A DNA stretch of 64,000 nucleotides from Prorocentrum cordatum. Taxonomy: Eukaryota > Sar > Dinophyceae > Prorocentrales > Prorocentraceae. The first letter of the stretch is position 1, and every line of letters begins with the position of its first letter. This document shows, one piece after another, positions 46,801-55,935 of the stretch. The stretch spans positions 349,896 through 413,895 of the forward strand of contig CAUYUJ010022437.1 of assembly GCA_963575745.1 (NCBI GenBank), written 5' to 3'. The translations under genes and the position numbers were made by a program. The notes under the pieces are model-generated. The model was not told the origin of the DNA. It made no database searches and saw only the letters and a program-made list of their open reading frames with translations.

Positions 46801-46851
46801 CGGACCAGTCGCCCCTACCCCCCCCCGGAGCACGCGCGCCTCCGGCGTTTC

Positions 46852-47074
46852 GAGCCTGTTTTTCCTTAGACTCTGGCAAGTTTACTTGCATGGACGGGGG
46901 GGGGGGCTGAGCCTGAAGCAAGCCGCAAACGACTTGCACGTTCGGGGGGGGCGCGGAAATCACGCAGGTCGAAAGGCACTTGCGCGCTAGTATTCGCTTG
47001 AAGAGGGGCGAGGGGGGGGGGGGGGGGGCGGACGCCATGCAAGTAAACTTGCCCGAATCCAAAAAAAAAGGCTC
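46852..47074 (-). mobile_element. Family O fold-back element, complete
   Basis: 223 bp. Ends GAGCCTGTTTTTCCTTAGAC, TCTGGCAAGTTTACTTGCATGG and, inverted, CCATGCAAGTAAACTTGCCC, GAATCCAAAAAAAAAGGCTC, so the inverted arms are about 40 bp. The interior is the reverse complement of 25330-25480 (GCCGCAAACGACTTGCACG, GCGCGGAAATCACGCAGGTC, GAAAGGCACTTGCGCGCTAG). No coding capacity. Confidence 0.85.
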
Positions 47075-47121
47075 TTCGCTTCGCTCCGCCCCCCGGAGGC
47101 CCTGGCGGCTCGGAGGAGGAC

Positions 47122-47246
47122 AGGGTACCGGTGACTCTGCCCTTCCTTCGCCTTCGCCTCTAGTGGGGCCTCCTGGGAGGCCCTCGTCGCCACCGCTGGG
47201 CTCGCCCCAGAATCCGGGTCGGAGCGCACCCCGGGGAGAGGTCCCG
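47122..47246 (+). mobile_element. Family D dispersed repeat, copy 4
   Basis: AGGGTACCGGTGACTCTGCC, GTGGGGCCTCCTGGGAGGCC, CTCGTCGCCACCGCTGGGCT, CGCCCCAGAATCCGGGTCGG and ACCCCGGGGAGAGGTCCCGG. Confidence 0.75.
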
Positions 47247-47258
47247 GGAGCAGCGGTC

Positions 47259-47445
47259 CCAGACCCCCTCGAGTTACTAAAAAATCGCGACGGGAGGTTT
47301 TTCATAATCTTTGGGCCTCTGGGTGCCCTTACCGGCCCTCGGGACCGTCAAAAAACGACTCAGAACGAAGAACCAGTCCCGGGGAAAGGGTCCAGACCGC
47401 TGGGGGTCGACGTCATGAAAAATTCATGACGTCGGGGGTCTGGGG
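47259..47445 (+). mobile_element. Family Z MITE-like element, best-preserved copy
   Basis: 187 bp. Ends CCAGACCCCCTCGAG and CGTCGGGGGTCTGGGG. Interior ATCGCGACGGGAGGTTTTTC, CTTACCGGCCCTCGGGACCG, TCAAAAAACGACTCAG and ACCAGTCCCGGGGAAAGGG, and a perfect hairpin GACGTCATGAA-AAA-TTCATGACGTC (47409-47433). Confidence 0.85.
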
Positions 47446-47640
47446 TATCGGACCTTCTGGCTTCCCCGCTGGCCCTCGTGCCGATACGGCGAAGCCTGCA
47501 GGAGGCCAGGCCAAGCCTGTCCTGAAGTCGAGCCTGTCCCTCTACAGGAGGAGCATCCCCAACAATAGTCAAGGTTAGTCTGGTTTTTTTTGAGGGGGGG
47601 CTATTTTTTACCTTCTTGGGGATATCTTTTGAGTTGCATT
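47446..47640. other. Spacer, nothing recognised
   Basis: No feature seen. Confidence 0.4.
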
Positions 47641-47695
47641 TTTCGTCCAACAAATTCCGCCTGTAGGAGGACATGCCCGACCCAAGCCTGTTTCC
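47641..47695 (+). mobile_element. Family P short repeat, copy 2
   Basis: CGTCCAACAAATTCCGCCTG, TAGGAGGACATGCCCGACCC. See 46740. Confidence 0.6.
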
Positions 47696-48215
47696 GCGGC
47701 CGCTTGTGGCTCAACAGGGAGGAGCCCAGGCTCGCCCTGCTGTCGTTCGGCCACGGGGGGCCTCGCGGGCTGTCCTCGGGCTCGTTTCTGCCATGCGCAG
47801 GAGCGTTTGCTCGCAACCGTCCGACAAAAAAAACGCCGATCCGCCTCGACGCCACGGGTCGCAGATCCCCCTCGCCGGAGCCGCGCCCTCTGCGAGCAGA
47901 GTTCGTCCTGCGAGGAGCGGACCGCTCGTGCCTATAGACGGAGGGCAAGCCTCCAGGAGCAGTGGCCCTCTGCGTCGCAGGCTCGCGGCCGCCCTGCGCG
48001 GCTCGACCTCGCGGCCACCTCCACCGCGCCCCGCGCATAGCTCTCTGCGCCCACCGCGCCCGCTTCTCTCCCCCGCCCGCAGCACGCCTCCCGCGGCGGG
48101 GCGCACGCTGCAAGCAGGGGGCAGGGACCCGCCCCGTTGGAGCAGGCGATGGCCCCGGCGCGGCCCGGCAGACTGGGCACGGCTGGGGCACGGCTGATCT
48201 TGACAGCGACCAGGA
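47696..48215. other. GC-rich intergenic sequence
   Basis: Open on both strands. No recognisable motif. Confidence 0.35.
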
Positions 48216-48430
48216 AGGGAGGGGAAGAGACGGGGAAGGGAAGGGAAGGGGAAGGGGAAGGGGAAGGGGAAGGGGAAGGGGAAGGGGAAGGGGAAGGGGA
48301 GGGGAAGGGAATGGAAGGGGAAGGGGAAGGGGAAGGGGAAGGGACTGGGGAAGGGACTGGGAAGGGAGAGGAAGGGAGGGGCAGGGGCGGGGAAGGGAAT
48401 GGACGAGGACGGGCGAGGGCCGGGCGGAAG
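48216..48430. repeat. (GGGGAA)n purine array 2
   Basis: Regular GGGGAA hexamers at about 48240-48345, then GGGACTGGGAAGG and GGGAGAGGAA variants. Not the TTTAGGG or TTAGGG telomere repeat. Confidence 0.95.
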
Positions 48431-48944
48431 GGGGAAGGGGCGGAAGGGGTTTCAGGCCTGTCGGGCGCGCGGGCGGCTGACTCCTGCGTCGATCGCAGCG
48501 GCCCGCCCTAGTCCCCCCTGAGGAGGGGGGATTGGCCACGAATGCGAGCTGCCAGGCGCTCCTCGGCCGCGGGGAGGGGGGGAGGTAAGAGAGCTGCCGC
48601 ATCCGCCGCCGTCGCCGCTGAGATCCTGCCGTCGCAGTCTTCTCACAGCGGGCGATCCTGCCTCCTCCCGGCCCTGGGGCCATCACATAACGATTCGGCC
48701 AGGAAAGACGGGGCTTGTGGCTCCTTTCGCGATTGTTCACGATGGTGCATGTGACGTCGGATCTCAGGGGCGCCGCGTCGTCTTCGTCCAACGTCCATCG
48801 CTGTCGTCGTCGTCGTCGCCGGCGCACGCTCACGCGCGTGCGGGGGCGTGCGCGGAGCAGCAGCAGCAGCAAGGGGGAAGGTGCAGACTGATTGACCCCG
48901 CCGATGAAAACAGGGGAAGACTTCAGCGCGGCCAATTCTCCTCC
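48431..48944. other. Intergenic with GTCGTCG and GCAGCAGC runs
   Basis: CTGTCGTCGTCGTCGTCGCC (about 48801) and GCAGCAGCAGCAGC (about 48858). No gene. Confidence 0.4.
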
Positions 48945-49074
48945 TCCTCCTCCTCCTCCTCCTCCTCCTCCTCCTCCTCCTCCCCCTCCTCCTCCTCCTC
49001 CTCCACCTCCACCTCTTCCTCCTCCTCCCCGTCCCCCTCCCCGTCCTCCTCCCCCCCACCTCATCCTCCTCCTC
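48945..49074. repeat. (TCC)n tract before family E
   Basis: CCTCCTCCTCC with CCACCTCC and CCCCGTCC interruptions, ending directly at family E. Confidence 0.95.
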
Positions 49075-49154
49075 CACAATTGCACAATCTGAATACTACT
49101 CTCCTCCATCCCCTGATGGCGTGCGGAAGGTAGCGGGCACCCCTCCGCGTATTG
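49075..49154 (+). mobile_element. Family E block, copy 2, after a TCC tract
   Basis: CACAATTGCACAATCTGAAT, TACTCTCCTCCATCCCCTGA, TGGCGTGCGGAAGGTAGCGG, GCACCCCTCCGCGTATTG. See 27991. Confidence 0.9.
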
Positions 49155-49269
49155 TTACCTAACAGCGAAGTCTGATACGTTTCTAGTGCGCTCAAAAGAG
49201 AGCATCATGACTCCCCAGGGGGGTCTGGGCAGATGCCGGACGGGTGCCGGGGAAAACCAGGGACTCAGC

Positions 49270-49705
49270 AGAACCTTATCCCAGGCCACATTTTGACTGC
49301 CCGGAGCCAACAGAACACCATTCCCAGGCCACATTTTGAATGCCCGGAGCCAACTGTAAGCCACTTCGTGTTCTTCTTGCTCCCAGAACATTACTCCCAG
49401 GCCACATGTTGAATGTCCGGAGCCAACAGTAGGCCACTTCGTGTTCTTCGTCTTCCCAGAACACCGTTCCCAGGCCACATTTCGAATGCCCGGAGCCAAC
49501 TGTAGGCCACTTCGTGTTCTTCGTGTTCCCAGAACACTACTCCCAGGCCACATGTTGAATGTCCGGAGCCAACAGTAGGCCACTTCGTGTTCTTCGTGTT
49601 CCCAGACCACCATTCTTGTACAATATTTTGATTGCCCGGAGCCAACTGTGGGCTTCTTCGTGATCTTCGTGTTCTCAGAACACCAGTCCTGTGCCATATT
49701 TTGAA
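49270..49705 (+). repeat. 73-bp tandem repeat with alternating subtypes
   Basis: Units: CCCAGGCCACATTTTGAATG, CCCGGAGCCAACTGTAGGCC, ACTTCGTGTTCTTC, CCCAGAACA. About six units. Subtype a (TTTTGAATGCC, CAACTG) alternates with subtype b (TGTTGAATGTCC, CAACAG), giving a 146-bp dimer. Confidence 0.9.
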
Positions 49706-50322
49706 TGCCCGAGCTGAGGCAGGCTGAGGCCGAGGCAGGCTGAGACCGAGGCAGGCTGAGGCTGAGGCTGAGGCACGCCAAGGCAGGCTGAGGCTGAGGC
49801 TGATGCTGAGGCTGGCTGAGGCTGAGGCAGGCTGAGGCTGAGGCAGGCTGCGGCTGAGGCCGAGGCAGGCTGAGGCTGAGGCAGGTTGAGGCTGAGGCTG
49901 AGACTGAGGCTGAGGCAGGCTGAGGCTGAGGCTGCGGCTGAGGCAGGCTGAGGCTGAGGCTGTTGCAGGCTGAGGCCGAGGCAGGCTGAGGCTGAGGCAG
50001 GCTGAGGCTGAGGCTGACGCAGGCTGAGGCCGAGGCAGGCTGAGGCTGAGGCTGAAGCTGAGGCAGGTTGAGGCTGAGGCTGAGACTGAGGCTGAGGCAG
50101 GCTGAGGCTGAGGCAGGCTGAGGCTGAGGCTGACGCAGGCTGAGGCCGAGGCAGGCTGAGGCTGAGGCTGAAGCTGAGGCAGGCTGAGGCTGAGGCTGTG
50201 GCTGAGGCTGAGGCAAGCTGCGGCTGAGGCAGGCTGAGGCTGAGGCTGTTGCAGGCTGAGGCCGAGGCAGGCTGAGGCTGAGGCTGAGGCTGAGGCCGAG
50301 GCAGGCTGAGGCTGAGGCTGAT
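49706..50322 (+). repeat. (GAGGCT)n minisatellite, about 600 bp
   Basis: AGGCAGGCTGAGGCTGAGGC with GCCGAGG, GCGGCTG, GTTGCAGG and GATGCTG variants. Longer identical blocks (for example around 49870 and 50050) show internal segment duplication. Long minus frames of Ala/Ser/Leu/Gln are artefacts. Confidence 0.97.
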
Positions 50323-50559
50323 GCAAGCCGACCCCAGAGAGCCCGCGCCCCAGCCTCGCGGGGACGGCCCGACCCCAGAGAGCCCGAGGACCAGACATCC
50401 CGAAGCAGAGTCACCGGGCCCGGGCGCCCCGCGGAAACGAACGCCGCCAGGCCCAGCAGGCCCAGGGATGCCAGGACCCAGGAGCCCCAGAAGGGGCGCA
50501 GACGCCGACCGTGGCTCCTAGGGGTGCCGAGCCAGCCGCAAAAAGCGTCCAGGCTCGGC
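50323..50559. other. GC-rich spacer
   Basis: ACCCCAGAGAGCCCG occurs twice (about 50332 and 50371). Nothing else. Confidence 0.45.
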
Positions 50560-51350
50560 CAGGCGGCTCCGCGCGCGTTCGCAGGAAGCCAGCAGGCGTT
50601 TGAACTTTTGTTGTGCGCTGCCGCCTCGACGAAAGTCATCAGCTCCTTGAGCCCAGCGCCGACTGGAGGCGAGCTGTCCACCTTGGCAGTCTGGTCGGCC
50701 GCCGGCCCGCCAGCGACAGGGGCGTGCACCGGCTTGTCCTCCTGTAGGATGCTGCGCTCAACTGCCGTATCTTGCAGCTGTGCCTTCGGCTGCCGCATCA
50801 ACACGCTCTTCATCGGGATGGGGTTGACCATACCCTCCAGCGCCTTCTGCTTGCTCGCAGACCCGCCAGCATGGTCGGCCGCCGATACACAAGACATGCG
50901 AGACGTACAGCAGCGCCCTCGGCTGCCAGGCGAAGAACCGGGTCTCGCAGAGGCCCAGGTCACTCAGCCCATCCTCCCCGTCCTCGGACGTCATAGTGGA
51001 GCAGTAGTCTTCCACCACAGCCTTCGTCACGTCCGCGCCGCGCCTGCCCCCCATCACGGCACCACGGACTTGTCCGCGACCTGCGCCTGCACCTTGTAGT
51101 CCGCGACCTGCACATACCTGCACCTTGGCCTCAGCTTCCAGCGCGTCGGACTCCACGACGACGTCGAAGCCCTTCCCCACCAAGCCCACGCGCAGGTGGG
51201 CCTCGTCGGCTGTCCCCGCAGCCGCGCCGCCCAGCGTCACGTCCAGGCACACCTTGTCCAGATCGGGGCTGACGAAGCCCTCCTGCACCGCCTTCTCGAT
51301 CTTCTCCGTCGCCGTCGCCGCCCCCCTCAGCACGGCCACCCGGTGACCAG
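50560..51350 (-). pseudogene. Gene-like block, unknown protein, broken frame
   Basis: The best coding signal outside the LINE. Minus strand, starting near 51350: HRVAVLRGAATATEKIEKAV, then QEGFVSPDLDKVCLDVTLGG, AAAGTADEAHLRVGLVGKGF and DVVVESDALEAEAKVQV. The same frame resumes at about 51035 with VTKAVVEDYCSTMTSEDGED, GLSDLGLCETRFFAWQPRAL. Near 50895 a second frame takes over: ADHAGGSASKQKALEGMVNP, IPMKSVLMRQPKAQLQDTAV, ERSILQEDKPVHAPVAGGPA, then GLKELMTFVEAAAHNKSSNA to about 50540. Between blocks one and two (51040-51115) a 27-31 bp tandem duplication (AAGGTGCAGG/CAGGTCGCGGAC) carries a 4-bp size difference. Either introns or frameshifts interrupt it. No family is recognised and no start is assigned. 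Confidence 0.4.
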
Positions 51351-51574
51351 AGGACGGCCAGCAGGCCTTCGGCAAAGACCTCTCGGGGGGAGGGGCGGAC
51401 GACCACGGTCGGCGAGGGAGGGGCGCCTCCGGGAGGACACCAGAGGCTCGGCGGCGGAGGAGGGCGAGGAGCCGAGAGGGTCCGAAGGCACCAGGATGGC
51501 GTGGATGGGGGGGGGGCGCGGGGCGAGGAAGGAGGTCACGTGAGGTAGAAGGCACCTCCTCCTGCGCTTCCTCC
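51351..51574. other. GC-rich flank of the gene-like block
   Basis: The minus frame of the gene-like block stays open upstream here but becomes Pro/Arg-rich. No start site evident. Confidence 0.35.
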
Positions 51575-51664
51575 CCCTCCCCCCTCCTCCTCCTCCTCCT
51601 CCTCCTCCTCCTCCTCCTCCTCCTCCTCCTCCTCCTCCTCCTCGTCCCCCTCCTCCTCCTCCTC
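51575..51664. repeat. (TCC)n tract
   Basis: About 90 bp of TCC with one CGTCCCC interruption. Confidence 0.95.
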
Positions 51665-51689
51665 GACAGCACCACGTCGCCTCCCAGCC

Positions 51690-51725
<36 letters not shown>

Positions 51726-51752
51726 GTCTCTCTCTCTCTCTCTCTCTCTTCT
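51690..51752. repeat. (CT)n microsatellite
   Basis: CTCTCTCT interrupted by TTTTTGT. Confidence 0.95.
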
Positions 51753-51923
51753 ACTTGTAGAGGTCCAACACTGAGCAGCCCACGCAGCCTGCAGACCAAG
51801 AGGGGGACACCCGCGCAGGGAGAGGCGGCGGCAGGCGGGGCACCGCCCTGTGAGCAGCCCCCCTGCGGTGAGGCCGGGGGCGGCTCCGGACGAGCACAGG
51901 GCTCGCTTCGGCACCGGGGACAG
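51753..51923. other. Spacer
   Basis: No feature seen. Confidence 0.4.
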
Positions 51924-52143
51924 CAGATGGACAGTCTATTCGAACCCTTACACATTCGAGGGAGATTCTAAATCACCCCCGCGCCCCCGACATCGATGTT
52001 GATCTCGGCAGAGGCGGTGCTTCGGGGTTCGAGTATCTCTGTCCACTCACGCCCCCCCCCGTCGCCACGCCATCGATATCAATTTCGGGGGGTTTGTGGG
52101 GGGCATCTTGGGCCACAGGGTTCGAACACAATGTCCACGTACG
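51924..52143 (+). mobile_element. TTCGAA MITE-like element, copy 3
   Basis: AGATGGACAGTCTATTCGAA, CCCTTACACATTCGAGGG, AGATTCTAAATCACCCCCGC, GACATCGATGTTGATCTCGG, GGTTCGAGTATCTCTGTCCA, CGTCGCCACGCCATCGATAT and GGGCATCTTGGGCCACAGGG, ending TTCGAACACAATGTCCACGT. Collinear with 43557-43771. Confidence 0.85.
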
Positions 52144-52216
52144 GGATGGCAGGGCAGACCCTGCTGGAGCCGCCCACGGTGCACGGGGCAGAGCCTGCAC
52201 CTGCACCAGGGCTGGA
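52144..52216. other. Spacer
   Basis: Short unique spacer between two MITE-like elements. Confidence 0.4.
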
Positions 52217-52343
52217 CCTCAACGGTGTTTTGGGCGATTTCGTGGGCCGTGTTCGTTTGGATTTCGTTTTGCGATAAGGGCGGATTCGAGACAACAGCGA
52301 GGGAGAACGAAAACAAAACGAAAACGAAAAACACCGTCTAGGC
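52217..52343 (+). mobile_element. ACGGTGTTTT MITE-like element, copy 2
   Basis: ACGGTGTTTTGGGCGATTTC, GTGGGCCGTGTTCGTTTGGA, TTTCGTTTTGCGATAAGGGC, GAGGGAGAACGAAAAC and AACGAAAAACACCGT. The ends are 10-bp inverted (ACGGTGTTTT). Fold-back potential through GTTTTGGGC/GAAAAC segments. Confidence 0.8.
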
Positions 52344-52681
52344 ACAGCCCTGATCTGCACGTGGCAGTCGCCGCAGGGACGCCGCCGCCAGCTGCAGGCA
52401 GAGCATCACCAAACACGAAGCGACCAACATTGGGCCAGTGACCACCCTTCACCCCCCCCTCCCATCCGCGGCTAGAACCCAGTTTGCGCGTGCTCCAGCT
52501 TCCTCCCCAGGGGAAGCTCTCCTCCGAGCCTCTTTCCTCTGGGACTTCATGCAGCAGCGACAGAGGATGGAGCCCACGACAGCGATCTGTACGATACCTT
52601 CTCACCCTCTGCGTCGCTCTCCACGTCATGAAGCGCTGCTGTCGTCTATGGATCGTGGCCTGCCAGTCCGAATTCTGAGGG
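52344..52681. other. Intergenic, ambiguous open frames
   Basis: Plus and minus frames both open. No motif recognised. Confidence 0.35.
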
Positions 52682-52737
52682 CTGGGAGGAGGAGGAGAAG
52701 GAGGAGGAGGAGGAGAAGGAGGAGGAGGAGGAGGGTA
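52682..52737. repeat. (GGA)n with GAAGGA
   Basis: Short tract between GAGGGCTGGGA and GAGGGTAGGGA, a weak direct-repeat pair. Confidence 0.9.
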
Positions 52738-52926
52738 GGGAGCTCAACGATGACGCGGGTCAGAAGGCGCTCGTTGCGACTCACCCGGGGCGAGAGGCGC
52801 AGCCGCCTGCCTTCTGCGGGGCACGGAGCAAAGGGACCAGCCTGCAGGCCCAGCCACCCTCGCCGTCGCTTCGCCTCGAAGGGGTTGTGCACTCGCGTCT
52901 CCAATCTTAACCAAGGGCCCGGGAAG
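52738..52926. other. Spacer
   Basis: No feature seen. Confidence 0.4.
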
Positions 52927-53076
52927 CAGGGGCGCCCTCGAGGGCGCGGAGTGTTTCGCGCTTCGCGGTTCGGCTCCGATTCCCCGTGTTCCTCCTCTCC
53001 CCCGGGGGTTGGCGCGAGATCGCGAAGTTGTTCGCGTTTCGCGCAGCGCGAAGCGCGAAGTTAACTAGGCGCCCTT
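52927..53076 (+). mobile_element. Family K hairpin-rich repeat, copy 2
   Basis: GGGGCGCCCTCGAGGGCGCG, TTTCGCGCTTCGCGGTTCGG, CTCCGATTCCCC, CTCTCCCCCGGGGGTTGGCG, CGAGATCGCGAAGTTGTTCG and GCGCAGCGCGAAGCGCGAAG. See 15948. Confidence 0.85.
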
Positions 53077-53109
53077 GGATATTTGAAAGAGCGTGTTCTA
53101 CCGCTGCTG

Positions 53110-53282
53110 CGCGGAAAACCGGGGGGGGTCACTACCGGTTCGAACCCCTCCCCCCCCCCCCCCCTCCGGAAAACCGGGGGGGGTCACTACCGGTTCGAAC
53201 CCCTCCCCCCCCCCACTCATCATGAAAAGGGGGGGGGGGTCACTACCGGTTCGAACCCCTCCCCCCCCCCCCTCGAAAACCG
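53110..53282 (+). repeat. Three direct copies of a CCGGTTCGAACC unit
   Basis: Units: AAAACCGGGGGGGGTCACTA, CCGGTTCGAACCCCTCCCCC, then a C run. They start near 53117, 53167 and 53224. Outer left member of an inverted pair with 54003-54140. Confidence 0.95.
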
Positions 53283-53968
53283 AGTGGGGGTGCGGACAGT
53301 GGTGGGGACGGTGTTGGTGGGGACAGTGGTGAGGGGACAGCGGGACAGTGGTGGGGACAGTGGGGGGACAGTGGGACAGTGGTGGGGACGGTAGTGGTGG
53401 GGACAGTGGTGAGGGGATAGCGGGACAGTGGTGGGGACAGTGGGACAGTGGGACAGCGGTGGGGACGGTAGTGGTGGGGACAGTGGTGGGGACAATGGTG
53501 GGAACAGGGGGGGACAGTGGACAGTGGTGGTGACGGTGGTGGTGGGGACAGTGGTGTGGGGACAATGGGAACGAGGTGGAAACAGTGGGACAGTGGAGGG
53601 TACAATGGTGGTGGGGACAGTGGTGAAGGCGGTGGCGAGGACGGCGGTGGGACAATGGGACAGAGGTACAGTGGGGACAGTGGTGGGGACAGTGGGGACA
53701 GTGGTGGGAACAGTGGGACAGCTCAGTGGGACAGCGGAGGAGTCAGTGGGACAGTGGGGACAGTGGGGATAGTCGGGCAGTGGTTGGGGCCGTGGAGACA
53801 GTGGGGAGAGTGGAACCGTGGTGGGAACAGTTCTGGGGACAGCGGGGACAGTGCGACAGTGGTGGGGCCACTGGTGGGGACAGTAGGGGCGGTGGTGGAA
53901 CCAGTGGGGACAGCGGTGGTGAGGACAGTGGTGCTGGGAACACCAGTGGGGGATGTGATGCGGACGGT
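53283..53968 (+). repeat. GTGGGGACAGTGG minisatellite, about 680 bp
   Basis: GGGACAGTGGTGGGGACAGT with GGGACGGTAG, GTGGGACAGC and GGGACAATG variants. Gly/Asp/Ser-rich and Pro/Thr/His-rich frames are artefacts. Confidence 0.97.
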
Positions 53969-54002
53969 GGTGGGGACCGGGAGTCGTTTGCTGGCGGTGA
54001 GT

Positions 54003-54140
54003 AGGGGGGGGGGGGGGGGGGGGGGGTTCGAACCGGTAGTGACCCCCCCCGGTTTTCCGGATCCGGAGGGGGGGGGGGGGGAGGGGGGGGGAGGGGTTCG
54101 AACCGGTAGTGACCCCCCCGGTTTTCGAGCGGGAGGGGGG
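54003..54140 (-). repeat. Two inverted copies of the CCGGTTCGAACC unit
   Basis: GGGGTTCGAACCGGTAGTGA, CCCCCCCCGGTTTTCCGG (54022-54060) and a second copy at 54093-54126, opposite in orientation to 53110-53282. Confidence 0.95.
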
Positions 54141-54188
54141 GGGGGGGGGGGGGGGGGGGGGTTAGGGGAGGGGGGGGGTTTTGCCGGG

Positions 54189-54219
<31 letters not shown>

Positions 54220-54280
54220 AGGGGTTCCGGCAGGGGGGGGGGGAGATTTTCGGAGGGGGGGGGGGGAGACCCCCGGGTTC
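54141..54280. repeat. G-homopolymer-rich tail
   Basis: Runs of up to 25 or more G separated by GTTAGGGG, TTTTGCCGG and TTCCGGCA words. Confidence 0.9.
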
Positions 54281-54520
54281 CGGAGGAAAAGGTTGGCAAT
54301 TTTCCACAGTAAAGCGGCGGTGGATCACGCTCTCTCGGATATTTACATGTGAATTACCAACGGAGGCGCATCTAGCACAACACCAGCAGGTTTTTTTTCT
54401 CCCGCAAAACAATAGGGGGCACCCCGATGGGGGTTGGGGTCCGCCGCGTCCATGGCACAGCATGGAGAAACTAGTACAAGACCTCCCGAACTCCTGATCC
54501 CTTCCTGACCCCAGTCCCTG
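54281..54520. other. Spacer
   Basis: Balanced composition. No gene recognised. Confidence 0.4.
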
Positions 54521-55798
54521 GTGAATGCGTTGTCCGAGAAGCGGCCGCGAGTAGGCCTGTGTACCTGCTTATCCTCGATCTTCTCCGTCTCCGTCTCCGT
54601 CTCTGTTCCCTCACACGGCCAAAGCATGAATGAGGCTGCACGGCTGGCCGAAGCCAATGAATGTGCAGGAAGGGGGCGACGGCGGCTCTTGGCCAGCTCA
54701 GGGCTCATGCTGGCACCACGGAGCCCAGGACGAAGAAACCACATCGCACAGCGACTCGCAACACACAGCAGTCCAGAGGAGAGGGTCACCCCAGCGAGAG
54801 TCGATTCACAACGCTGGCGCAGCCCTCCGTCCGACGCAGTCGGGCGGAACGATCGGCGCCCGCTGCCACCGCCTCGTGCAACCCCCAGCCCCGAGGCAAG
54901 CCAAACGACCAGTACTTGCGACCTGCTCGTGTTCGGAGTGCCCGAAAAGGGCCCGCCAACAGCCGCGGGCCCGAGGGCGCTCGATGCGACATGCCTGGGC
55001 CAGGGGCGCAGCCGCCTCCCCTCCCAGGTCGCGAGGCGAGGGTCCAGCCGCCCCCGCCGTCGGTCGACCGACCCGGAGGGGTCGTGCTCTCCTGCCCCCG
55101 AATGTTCGACATCGGCACGGAAGAAGACCATGCCGATTCACCTGAACACGCGATGACACAAGGCTTGGCGTCTGGCTCTCTTCCCCGCCCTCCGCGGCCA
55201 TGGAGGGGCCCCCCGAGCGGAGTCGGGCTCAGCCGCGCCCTCTGCAGCTATCCCTCAGGCCCGAAAGCTCGCCTGGACCCCTGCGAGACGCGCTCTCCGA
55301 GAAGCGGCCTGGCAGCCTGCGCACCAGCTTCACCCGAAGGCGGACCCACCCAACCAGGAAAAAGGGCTCGAACCCGGCATGCCTCGGGGACCCAGCGGAG
55401 GGCAGAACGGGCGGGAGAGGCCAGGGAGGGCCACTCTCCGCCGGCCCTGTGCGGCCTGGGACACCCGCGGCGCCTCGCTCCGGCGCCCTCGCCGAGGGCC
55501 CCTATGCGCCCCTGCGTGCCGCGCCGCCCGCGGAGGCGCACGGCCAGCTCCCTTGCCAGCGGGCCGGTCGGCTGCCGCAGGGCTCGGCGCCCGTGCGGAT
55601 GGCCGCAGCCACGGCCGCCGCCGCCACGTGCCTCGAGCCTCCCACTGCAGCGGCGCCGGCGGCCGCGCCGCGCGCGAGGGCAGCCAGCGCCGCCGCCACC
55701 GTGCCATCCTCGCACTGCAGCGCCAGCGTCGCTGGAGAGTGCCGCCCGAGCGGGCGAGGCAGAGCAGAGCCATCCCCACTCAACGGTTCGTGGCTACG
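54521..55798. other. Long GC-rich open region, strand ambiguous
   Basis: Plus frames 54521-55156, 54661-55935 and 55200-55886 and minus frames 54343-55131 and 55330-55779 are all open. Some plus residues look protein-like (SMNEAARLAEANECAGRGRR; MFDIGTEEDHADSPEHAM). TCCGAGAAGCGGCC recurs at 54534 and 55298. Because several frames on both strands are open, I do not call a CDS. Confidence 0.3.
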
Positions 55799-55935
55799 AA
55801 GGGGGGAGGAGGAGGAGGAAGAGCAGAGGAGAGGAAGCGGAGGAGGAGGAGAAGGAGGAGGAGGAGGAGGAAGGAGGAGCGGATGAGGGAGGAGGGGGAG
55901 GAGGAGGAGGGGTTGAGGAGGAGACGGGGCAGTGA
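55799..55935. repeat. (GGA)n tract
   Basis: GGAGGAGGAGGAAGAGCAG start, GGA to about 55928. Confidence 0.9.

Noticed and set aside
48216-48430. GGGGAA hexamers as a telomere
   Set aside because: Not TTTAGGG or TTAGGG, degenerate, and internal to the window.
49155-50963. 602-codon minus-strand frame as one protein
   Set aside because: Most of it is GAGGCT minisatellite (Ala/Ser/Leu/Gln repeats) and the 73-bp satellite; only the upstream end overlaps the gene-like block.
53110-53282. tRNA gene suggested by GGTTCGAACC
   Set aside because: No acceptor stem, D-arm or anticodon arm could be placed around it; the word is within a G/C-homopolymer repeat.
54521-55935. Long plus-strand CDSs
   Set aside because: At least five frames on both strands are open over the same GC-rich DNA, so openness is not informative.
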